From Brevibacterium sp. CBA3109 (GTDB taxonomy: Bacteria > Actinomycetota > Actinomycetes > Actinomycetales > Brevibacteriaceae), in contig NZ_CP158281.1 in the NCBI RefSeq assembly GCF_040256645.1, forward strand, positions 1-64,000: a stretch of 64,000 bases of DNA. Direction: 5' to 3'. Position numbers and translations under genes: made by a program. The notes under the pieces were generated by a model that saw only the letters and a program-made list of their open reading frames with translations, did no database searches and was not told the origin of the DNA. This document shows, in pieces, positions 27,427-34,761 of this stretch (within the stretch, counting starts at the first letter, position 1; every line of letters starts with the position of its first letter).

Positions 27427-27580
27427 CCATCGCTACACAGATCACCGCCGCCGAGGTGGTGCCGGGGCCCGTACTCAACGACGTCATCGTCGAGTATGGG
27501 CCCCGATTCGTGCGCGTCGGGCAAACGCGGTGAGTACTCGAATTGCGCAGCGTGCACCGGAGTGGGCGAGAATCGTTGAC

Positions 27581-28324
27581 ATGAGTGAACTGAGAATTCT
27601 TGTCATCGAGCACGAAGCCGGTGCGGGCCTGGAGAGATTCGGCAACTGGCTGACCGAGGCCGGCGCCGAGACGGTCGTCCTGCGGCCCTACCTCGGCGAC
27701 GAGATTCCCAACGAGCTCGACGACTACGCGGCTCTGCTCGTCCTCGGCGGTTCGGCCGGACCATTCGACGATGTGGACAACCCGTGGCTGCCCCAGGTCA
27801 GGAACCTGCTGCAGCGATCGGTGGCGGGAGAGTTCCCCAGCTTCAACATCTGCCTCGGTGGGGAGCTGCTGGCCGCGGCCACCTCGGCGAAGATCATCCG
27901 CCGGGATCGCCCACAGATCGGGATCTACGATCTGCACACCACCTCGGCGGGGGAGGCCGATCCGGTGTTCGCGGCGCTGGCAGACTTCTCATCACTCGTG
28001 GGCGAGACGATTCCGGCGGTCCTCTTCCACCAGGAGGAGATGGAGCTGCCCGACGGTGGCGAACTCCTGCTGACCGGGTCCGACGCCCCGGTCCAGGGTT
28101 ACCGTGTCGGCGAATTCGCATGGGGTACCCAGTTCCACCCTGAAACGGACGAGGCCGAGATCGAACAATGGCTGGAATCGGACCCGCTCCAACTGCCTGC
28201 CGGTAAGACCCCTGAGTCGATCAAGGCTGAAGTCGCCGAGGCGGATGTTCAGCTTATCCGGATCAATCGAGCACTCGCCCACAGCTTCGTCCATTATCTG
28301 CTGGAACGTCAGGGAGCCGATTAG
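27581..28324 (+). CDS. Type 1 glutamine amidotransferase-like protein
   Basis: Cytosolic class I amidotransferase domain, 247 residues. The nucleophile elbow is NICLGGELLA with C91 (usual GICLGHQ, so His is replaced by Gly), and the His-Glu pair is in WGTQFHPETDE. Before it, LVLGGSAGPFDD is the oxyanion strand. No synthetase partner lies beside it, so the acceptor is unknown; stand-alone relatives hydrolyse glutamine-like amides. ATG 27581 is chosen since the frame's earlier GTG lacks a ribosome site. Confidence 0.85.
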   Translation: MSELRILVIEHEAGAGLERFGNWLTEAGAETVVLRPYLGDEIPNELDDYAALLVLGGSAGPFDDVDNPWLPQVRNLLQRSVAGEFPSFNICLGGELLAAATSAKIIRRDRPQIGIYDLHTTSAGEADPVFAALADFSSLVGETIPAVLFHQEEMELPDGGELLLTGSDAPVQGYRVGEFAWGTQFHPETDEAEIEQWLESDPLQLPAGKTPESIKAEVAEADVQLIRINRALAHSFVHYLLERQGAD

Positions 28325-28428
28325 AACCTGAAAATCAGCTGACAAGCACCTCTGCAGTTGCTAGGTTGTTGTCAGGCGCCGGTGCCGGACCGATCCTCCG
28401 GACGAATCGCTATCAAGCGCCCGTGAGA

Positions 28429-30159
28429 ATGAATCCCATAATTGAAAATTCAGCCCAGATCCATGACACCGCTGTCTTGGATGCCTTCCCGATCAGTGCC
28501 GATCGGCTGACTCTCTCCTCACCTGCCGCGAACATTTCGGCAACGACAGATATCACGGCCGCCGGCGGCGTCGACCAGGCGATCGAATCGTTCTTCGGCC
28601 CGATTGCCGAAGCGTTCAGCAACGTTGTCTTCTACGAGCTGCCCATAGGCGGAGTGGGGATCCCCCTCATCGTCGTCTGGCTCATGGCAGCCGCGGTCTT
28701 CCTCACCATCTACCTGCGATTTCAGCCGATCACCGGGATCAAGTACTCGGTCGGCATCATTCGCGGACGCTTCACCCGCAAGACCGACCCCGGTCAGGTC
28801 TCGAGCTTCCAGGCCCTGGCCACCGAACTCTCCGGCACGGTGGGGCTGGGCAACATCGCCGGTGTCGCCGTCGCAATCACCGTCGGCGGACCCGGTGCCG
28901 CCCTCTGGATCATCATCTTCGGCTTCTTCGCGATGACGGTGAAGATGGCCGAAGCCACTCTCGGCGTGAAATACCGCAAAGTCCACGCCGATGGGACCGT
29001 CTCCGGCGGGCCCATGTACTACCTGCGAGATGGTCTGGCGGAGATCGGTCGTCCCAAGCTCGGTAAGTTCCTCGCAGTCTTCTATGCCGCGACCACCGTC
29101 ATCGGTGTCATCGGAGCGGGCAACCTGTTCCAGGCCAACCAGGCCGCGGCGATCCTCGTCAAGGCTACCGGTGGCGAATCAAGTTTCCTCGACGGCAAGC
29201 TGTGGCTCATCGGCGTTGTCATCGCGGCCATGACGGCACTGGTCATCCTCGGTGGGATCAAGAAGATCGGCCAGTGGACGTCGAAGCTGACTCCGATGAT
29301 GGCGATCCTCTACTTCCTCAGCGTCATCGTGATCCTCGTCCTGAATGTCGGCGAGATCCCTCATGCCTTCGCGCTTATGTTCACCGGTGCCTTCAGTCCT
29401 GACGGCCTCACCGGCGGTATCATCGGTGTCGCGATCGTCGGCATTCAGCGTGCGCTGTTCTCCAGCGCCGCCGGCGTCGGTTCGGCCGGTATGGCCCACG
29501 CCGCATCGAAGACGACGAAGCCGGCGACCGAGGGCTTCGTGGCGATGTGGGAGCCGCTCATCGACTCCGTCATCATCTGCACCCTGACCTCCTTGGCGAT
29601 CATCACCACTGGGCTCTACGGTTCGAGCTCGGCGGATGGAATCGGACTGACCTCGGAGGCGTTCGCGACGGTGACCGGATGGTTCCCGATCCTGCTCACG
29701 ATCTGTGTTGTGCTCTTCGCGTTCTCGACGATCCTCGCCTACGGGTACTACGGCCAGCAGGCCCTGGGATACCTGACGGGGAATTCGAAGAAGGCAGACA
29801 AGGCCTATCAGGTCTTCTGGATTCTGGCCGTCATCGTCGGGGCCTCCATGTCACTCGACTCCGTCATCGCGTTCTCCGACGCGATCTTCTTCCTCATGGC
29901 CTTCCCCAACCTGCTGGGACTCTACTTCCTGTCGAGGATCCTGCGACTGGAGGTCCTGCGCCTGCGCAAGAGGATCGATGCCGGTGTGATGCGGGAGATC
30001 ACTCCCACAGAGCTGCAGGTCGGTATGGGCGATCATGAGCCGACTGCTGAGCAGATCAGAGCCGCCGAGGCGGGTCGCCGGCGCAAGCGAGACAAGCTGC
30101 GTGAGGTGCGGGATTCCCTCCGAGCTAAGAAGATGGAGCGCGCGGAGAGAGGCGACTGA
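28429..30159 (+). CDS. Alanine/glycine:cation symporter (AGCS family)
   Basis: Sodium-coupled amino-acid symporter, about 576 residues. The family stretch FQALATELSGTVGLGNIAGVA (split as FQALATELSG and TVGLGNIAGVA), GGPGAALWII, KMAEATLGVKYR and GGPMYYL are plain. About 11 helices are followed by a charged C-terminal tail rich in Arg, Lys and Glu. It imports alanine, glycine or a similar amino acid. The N-terminus is unsure; ATG 28429 is used, with an in-frame GTG six bases earlier and a longer frame beginning 28366. Confidence 0.92.
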   Translation: MNPIIENSAQIHDTAVLDAFPISADRLTLSSPAANISATTDITAAGGVDQAIESFFGPIAEAFSNVVFYELPIGGVGIPLIVVWLMAAAVFLTIYLRFQPITGIKYSVGIIRGRFTRKTDPGQVSSFQALATELSGTVGLGNIAGVAVAITVGGPGAALWIIIFGFFAMTVKMAEATLGVKYRKVHADGTVSGGPMYYLRDGLAEIGRPKLGKFLAVFYAATTVIGVIGAGNLFQANQAAAILVKATGGESSFLDGKLWLIGVVIAAMTALVILGGIKKIGQWTSKLTPMMAILYFLSVIVILVLNVGEIPHAFALMFTGAFSPDGLTGGIIGVAIVGIQRALFSSAAGVGSAGMAHAASKTTKPATEGFVAMWEPLIDSVIICTLTSLAIITTGLYGSSSADGIGLTSEAFATVTGWFPILLTICVVLFAFSTILAYGYYGQQALGYLTGNSKKADKAYQVFWILAVIVGASMSLDSVIAFSDAIFFLMAFPNLLGLYFLSRILRLEVLRLRKRIDAGVMREITPTELQVGMGDHEPTAEQIRAAEAGRRRKRDKLREVRDSLRAKKMERAERGD

Positions 30160-30343
30160 CCTGCAGTGGGACTGACTGCGGCGTCAAATTGCTGCAGTGT
30201 CCGGCTGGTGAATTTGAGCGGTCCCACAGTGGGCCTTGCCGCTTCGGCTCCCTGCACAACGGTGTGAAGGGGTTATTGGGAATTCTTCTGAGTAACAAGC
30301 TCTCTTGGTCTCCTGCGGCGTTGAAAAAAGTCGCTTCGAAGTG

Positions 30344-30371
30344 TTGACTCGATCTTTGTGACAGATATAGC
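30344..30371 (+). promoter_or_regulatory. Candidate promoter of the DUF6230 operon
   Basis: TTGACT (30344-30349) and TATAGC (30366-30371) are spaced 16 bases, 75 bases upstream of the first start codon. TTGTGAC and GTCACAA form an inverted repeat around the likely transcription start (30357-30405). Confidence 0.45.
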
Positions 30372-30446
30372 CGGCAGTAACACCTGCTAGTAACTTACGT
30401 CACAATAGCGGCTTCGACACAGCAGTCGGCGTCGATAGGAGGATCA

Positions 30447-31061
30447 ATGAAGTTCCCGAAGTTTCGTCATATCCGCAAGCTCGGTTCCTCGTACACAGGA
30501 CGAATCGCCCTTGTCGGAATTCCTGCCGGCATCGTCTCCGCCGCTCTGCTGGGCGGAGTTGCTCAGGGCGCCGTACCGGTCTCATTCGCTGTGTCGGGAA
30601 CTCAGTTCCAGATCACGTCCTCGCAGCTCGAAGGAACCGGGTTCTCTCAATACAGCGGTACCGCGAAGGATGCCGAGGGCGTTGAGCACTCGGTCGTGGC
30701 CGCCAACATCAAGGACGCCACGCTGGAGAATCTCTGCCAGTCGGCTGTGACGAAGACACCGATGGGCAAGGTGGGCGTCCTCATCAAGGCGGGCGGAGGC
30801 AAGGAGCCAGCATCCGCGAAAGACCTGCAGATCGGGATGACGGGACTCAGGGGCGACGCCTAGTTCAAAAACATTCGGATCGGCGTCGACGCATCCGATG
30901 TCAACACCAAGACCAAGGGGTCCAAGGGTGACTTCGCTCAGGACGCCGACACGATTTCGATCAAGGACCTGGAGCAGGACTCGTGGAGCACCACGGCTTC
31001 GGTGTTCACCCTCAAGGACATGTCGCTGGAGCTCACTGACGGAACCGAGACGTGCTTCTGA
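30447..31061 (+). pseudogene. DUF6230 family exported protein, interrupted by in-frame TAG
   Basis: A predicted membrane-anchored or secreted protein of about 204 codons, with an N-terminal hydrophobic segment (IALVGIPAGIVSAALLGG) followed by PVSFAVSGTQFQITSSQL, typical of DUF6230 (sometimes called cholesterol esterase without proof). At codon 139 (30861-30863) a TAG follows LRGDA; the frame continues without break as FKNIRIGVDASDVNTKTK to DMSLELTDGTETCF and a TGA. Homologues have a residue such as Thr, Asp or Glu where the TAG stands. AGGAGG precedes the ATG by three bases. First gene of a three-gene operon; its final TGA overlaps the next ATG. Confidence 0.85.
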
Positions 31062-31714
31062 TGAAAGAAGCATCAGCCAGCGAGCAGCAGACCGACGAGC
31101 ACCAGACCGACGAGCAGCAAGCCAGTCTGCTCGCCTTGTCCCGGCGCAGTCGTCGTGCTGCTGAGCGCGAAACGGCTACCCAGCGGGAAGCGCCTGGCAC
31201 GGACCACTTCGAGCAGGGGACCAACGGCTCGGGTCCAGGTGGCGCTCAGGAGCGTTCCGGTTTCCGTCATTGGTCTCGGCAGAGGCCTTTTATCAGCGGT
31301 TTGCTGGTCGTGCTCGGCGGAATCGAACTCTTCTTCTCCAGTCAGCTCGATACGGGAAATCTGCAGATTCAGTTCGGTATCGAGGGACTCCAAGCCACAG
31401 TCATTCCGATCGTGCTGCTGCTGCTGGGAGCCTCCGCGATCTTCCGACCCACGCACCACGTTTTCTACGGGATCATTGCGCTCGTCCTCGGCGTCTACTC
31501 GCTGATCGGGGTGAATCTTGGAGGGTTCATCATCGGCATGCTGCTGTCCAGCATCGGAGCGGTGCTCGTGGTCGCCTGGATGGGGCCACGCGGGCCTAGG
31601 GCCAAGAAGGCCACGAGGTCGAAGAAATCCCACGCGAAGGAACTGTGCGCTGAGGCGTCGGCGGCGGAACGGAGGGGAAACCAGGAATCCGTCAGCGAAG
31701 AGAGGGATTCATGA
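31061..31714 (+). CDS. DUF6114 membrane protein
   Basis: 217 residues: a charged Gln/Glu-rich N-terminal region (about 1-70), three or four membrane helices (LLVVLGGIELFF, VIPIVLLLLGASAIF, FYGIIALVLGVYSLIGVNLGG in two pieces, IGMLLSSIGAVLVVAW), and a basic tail. This matches DUF6114, a family regularly found behind DUF6230 genes in actinobacteria. Function unknown. Coupled by TGATG to the gene before and by ATGA to the gene after. Confidence 0.87.
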   Translation: MKEASASEQQTDEHQTDEQQASLLALSRRSRRAAERETATQREAPGTDHFEQGTNGSGPGGAQERSGFRHWSRQRPFISGLLVVLGGIELFFSSQLDTGNLQIQFGIEGLQATVIPIVLLLLGASAIFRPTHHVFYGIIALVLGVYSLIGVNLGGFIIGMLLSSIGAVLVVAWMGPRGPRAKKATRSKKSHAKELCAEASAAERRGNQESVSEERDS

Positions 31715-32520
31715 CTGCACCCAATCGCCGCACGGCATCGGCTCTGGCGGCACTTGCTCTGGCCGTTGCTTCGACCTTGGGTGCGACGGCGTCGGCAACG
31801 GCAGCCTCCGCACCGCTGTGCACCCCGAAGACCGGGTGTGAGAGTCCGGATTCGTCTGGTCCAGAAACGGGCGCGAAGCCCTCGGCGCCGATCACACCGG
31901 GTGTGCCGATCAAGACACCGAGCGATCCAGTTGCCCCGGGTCCAAGCGAATCGCCGTCGCCGTCAGATGAGCCCTCGTCGCCGTCGGATGAGCCGACAGA
32001 TCCCGCGACACCGGATCCCACCGAATCTGGAATTCCGACCAAGGAGCCGACTGAAGAGCCGACCGAGCCTGTCGAGGCGACGAAAGACGACGACGCACCG
32101 ATCTTCACGAAGACTCCTGCGGCGATGGGGTCGGAGTCGCTGTCGTTCAAGGGACTCAGCGGACTCGCGATCGTCGATGTTCCCACGGCCGACGGGGGGA
32201 CGACCCGCACACTGAAGATCTCGGCGGACTCGATCACGATCTCCGGATTCTCGCTCACAGTCAGCCCGCCCGACCAGCCTGAGGGTGGTGGGCTGGTGAC
32301 CAAGGCCGACACTATGACGCTCAAGGGAAACGTCGATGTCTACCTCGGTTCGATCACCGCCACGACAAAGGACGGTTCCTCGTTGACGATCGGCACCGAC
32401 ACACCGCCGCCTCTGGATGATGTCAAGCCCGGACTGCTCCGGGTGACGATGGGGCTGGTCGGCTCCACCGCTGACTCGATCGAATACTCGAACACCGACC
32501 AGGCGATCGTCGAACCCTGA
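31711..32520 (+). CDS. Secreted protein, third gene of the DUF6230-DUF6114 operon
   Basis: 269 residues. A signal peptide is clear (RRTASALAALALAVAST followed by ATASA). Then comes a Pro/Ser/Glu-rich disordered stretch (about 45-125) with PTEEPTEP-like repeats, and a C-terminal domain (about 140-269) of beta-type sequence (SLSFKGLSGLAIVDVP, KADTMTLKGNVDVYLGS) that resembles the DUF6230 fold in pattern. Probably acts at the cell surface with the two preceding products. Role unknown. Confidence 0.82.
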   Translation: MTAPNRRTASALAALALAVASTLGATASATAASAPLCTPKTGCESPDSSGPETGAKPSAPITPGVPIKTPSDPVAPGPSESPSPSDEPSSPSDEPTDPATPDPTESGIPTKEPTEEPTEPVEATKDDDAPIFTKTPAAMGSESLSFKGLSGLAIVDVPTADGGTTRTLKISADSITISGFSLTVSPPDQPEGGGLVTKADTMTLKGNVDVYLGSITATTKDGSSLTIGTDTPPPLDDVKPGLLRVTMGLVGSTADSIEYSNTDQAIVEP

Positions 32521-32553
32521 CGCGTCGAACCCAGGCGATCGTCGAACCCTGAC
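32499..32553. repeat. 23-bp direct repeat carrying the gene's stop codon
   Basis: CCAGGCGATCGTCGAACCCT followed by GAC occurs at 32499-32521 and again at 32531-32553, nine bases apart. The first copy holds the end of the secreted-protein gene including TGA. Confidence 0.9.
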
Positions 32554-32605
32554 CCGGCGAGCGCTCACCTGACCCGAGCAGTGTTCGAACTCGCTGCCTA
32601 TCAGC

Positions 32606-32653
32606 AGGCCTTCCGTCTCCCAGCGCCTCAAGATGTTGGGAGACGGAGGGCCT
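32606..32653 (+). terminator. Strong hairpin, probable bidirectional terminator
   Basis: GGCCTTCCGTCTCCCA pairs with TGGGAGACGGAGGGCC across a 14-base loop, between convergent genes. No long T-run is present, but the stem is 16 pairs with one wobble. Confidence 0.7.
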
Positions 32654-32802
32654 CGTCTGCGTCGAAGCACGGGGAGTCCGTCTGATCGCACCGAGTGAGA
32701 CCCCTTGAGCGTTCATTAACCCGGCACGATGGACGGGATCTGTGCTGCGGCCGTGTGCGGACCAAACGAGAGGTGGTGTGCAGGCGAATCGAGAGGTGGC
32801 GG

Positions 32803-33456
32803 TCAGTCGGTGCCGTGCCCGGCGAGGGTGGACCAGTTCTCGCGGGTCAGCTCCACCGCGCGGTCGAAGTCCCCGGTGCGCACCGCGGTGATGATCTCAA
32901 CGTGCTGTTCAGGTGAGGCCGATCCCTTGACGGAATCGAAGTGCAGGTATTCCGTGCGGCGCAGTGTCGCGGTGACGACCTCGAGATGATCAGGGATGAG
33001 CGGATTGCCGCTGCGTGACAGGGCCACTTCGTGAAACGCGTCGTCGGCGGCGATGGCTGCATCGATGTCGGAACCACTCAGTGCCGTTGCCAGCCGATCA
33101 TTGGCGGCTTCCATTTCTGCGACATCGTCCTCATTCAGCCGGGGGAAGGCGAGGCTCATTGCCAAGGCGTGCAGCTGGGCGGCGATCTGGCGGGCGTTGA
33201 CGACCGCATCCGGGTTCTCCGGGGCCACGCGGGTCACCCGTCCCGGCTCGGCGACAACCAACCCAGCCTGTGCCAGTCGCTGGAGTGCTTCGCGGACGGG
33301 AGTGCGGGAGACCTGCAGCCAGGCGCCTAACTCCTGGTCGCGCAGCTGCTCCCCGGGCGCTAGCTGGCCGCGGACGATGGCATCGCGAATCGAGCGATAG
33401 ACATCGTCACGCAGCAGTCTCCGCTGCGGAACCGGCGCATTCGTGGGAATCGGCAC
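32803..33456 (-). CDS. GntR family regulator, FCD (FadR) subgroup
   Basis: 217 residues. The N-terminal winged helix shows DDVYRSIRDAIVRGQLAPGE and VSRTPVREALQRLAQAGLV; the C-terminal FCD domain has helical FHEVALSRSGNPLI and ending EHVEIITAVRTGDF with likely metal His residues. GTG at 33456 is preceded by AAAGAGG at six bases, which fixes the start; the longer frame to 33666 would cover the operator. It is divergent from acdS and probably controls it through the palindrome between them, with ACC or a related acid as ligand (inference). Confidence 0.9.
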   Translation of the reverse strand: MPIPTNAPVPQRRLLRDDVYRSIRDAIVRGQLAPGEQLRDQELGAWLQVSRTPVREALQRLAQAGLVVAEPGRVTRVAPENPDAVVNARQIAAQLHALAMSLAFPRLNEDDVAEMEAANDRLATALSGSDIDAAIAADDAFHEVALSRSGNPLIPDHLEVVTATLRRTEYLHFDSVKGSASPEQHVEIITAVRTGDFDRAVELTRENWSTLAGHGTD

Positions 33457-33538
33457 TTTCGACCTCTTTCGAACCTGGCTTCTGGGTGATCCTGGCATGT
33501 GGGACGTGACCCTCGACCTATTGTAGTCCTCACCGGAA

Positions 33539-33559
33539 TGCAATATATTGGATATTGCA
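33539..33559. promoter_or_regulatory. Operator between gntR and acdS
   Basis: Perfect inverted repeat TGCAATAT-ATTGG-ATATTGCA, in an AT-rich patch between the divergent genes. Probable binding site of the adjacent GntR regulator. Confidence 0.72.
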
Positions 33560-33696
33560 ACAAATAGACCTGAGCGAAATTGGACCGCTGATCGCGTCAA
33601 GGACCAAAGATTGCCGACGTCTGGCATTCGCAGCCCAGCAACCGCAGCCCAGCAACCGCCGCACAACAGCCTGCATCACCCGACGAAGAGGACATC

Positions 33697-34713
33697 ATGG
33701 CCATCACAGATTTCGAACGCTACCCCCTGACCTTCGGGCCCAGCCCGGTCCACGAGCTGAAGCGACTCAGCGACCACCTTGGCGGGGCTCAGGTCTGGGC
33801 CAAGCGTGAGGACGTGAACTCCGGGCTCGCATTCGGCGGCAATAAGACCCGCAAGCTCGAATACATCGTCCCGGACATTCTCGCCTCCGGAGCGGACACG
33901 CTCGTCTCCATCGGCGGATACCAGTCGAATCACACGCGGCAGGTCGCAGCCGTCGCGGCTCACCTCGGAATGAAGTCGCGCCTCGTGCAGGAGCGCTGGG
34001 TCGACTGGGACGATCCGGTCAACGACAAGGTCGGCAACATCGAGCTCTCCCGCATCATGGGTGCTGACGTGCACCTCGACTCGGCGGGATTCGACATCGG
34101 CATCCGCTCCAGCTGGGAGAACGCCATCGCCGAGGTTGAAGCCACAGGCGGCAAGCCATACCCGATCCCGGCGGGTGCCTCCGAGCACAAGTTCGGCGCA
34201 CTCGGCTTCGTCAACTGGGCCTACGAGGTGGCGGAGCAGGAGAAGGAACTCGACGTCTTCTTCGACACCATCCTCGTGTGCACGGTGACCGGCTCGACCC
34301 ACGCGGGAATGATCGCAGGGTTCGCGGCCCTGGAGGCTGCTGGAGGCCCCAAGCGCCAGGTCATCGGCATCGACGCCTCCGCGACCCTGGACAAGACCCG
34401 TGACCAGGTCAAACGGATCGCAAACAATGCAGGTGAGCTCATCGGCCTCGGTCGCGAGATCACCGAAGCAGACGTTGACATCCGTCCCGGATGGGAAGGC
34501 CCCGCCTACGGCATTCCCGACGAGTCGACCGTGAATGCGATCCGCACCACCGCCCAGCTCGAAGGCGTCATCCTCGACCCCGTTTACGAGGGCAAGTCGA
34601 TGGCTGGTCTTCTCGACCTGGTCGGTCAGGGTACGGTGGTGAAGGATTCCACTGTCCTCTACGCTCACCTCGGCGGTCAGTTGGCGCTCAACGCCTACAG
34701 CTCGATCTTCTGA
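33697..34713 (+). CDS. acdS: 1-aminocyclopropane-1-carboxylate (ACC) deaminase
   Basis: PLP enzyme that splits the plant ethylene precursor ACC into 2-oxobutyrate and ammonia. The length of 338 residues is typical. Key parts: [12 protein letters not shown] with PLP lysine K50, [10 protein letters not shown] with the nucleophile Ser78, [13 protein letters not shown] for phosphate binding, and DPVYEGKS near 294-301 with the Tyr-Glu pair that marks true ACC deaminases rather than D-cysteine desulfhydrases. It is followed after 48 bases by a 2-oxoacid dehydrogenase E1 that could consume 2-oxobutyrate. Suggests contact with plants or plant matter. Confidence 0.93.
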   Translation: MAITDFERYPLTFGPSPVHELKRLSDHLGGAQVWAKREDVNSGLAFGGNKTRKLEYIVPDILASGADTLVSIGGYQSNHTRQVAAVAAHLGMKSRLVQERWVDWDDPVNDKVGNIELSRIMGADVHLDSAGFDIGIRSSWENAIAEVEATGGKPYPIPAGASEHKFGALGFVNWAYEVAEQEKELDVFFDTILVCTVTGSTHAGMIAGFAALEAAGGPKRQVIGIDASATLDKTRDQVKRIANNAGELIGLGREITEADVDIRPGWEGPAYGIPDESTVNAIRTTAQLEGVILDPVYEGKSMAGLLDLVGQGTVVKDSTVLYAHLGGQLALNAYSSIF

Positions 34714-34761
34714 GCGAGACGCCTCCACTCACTCCACCCAGCAACCAAAGGATCAACGACG

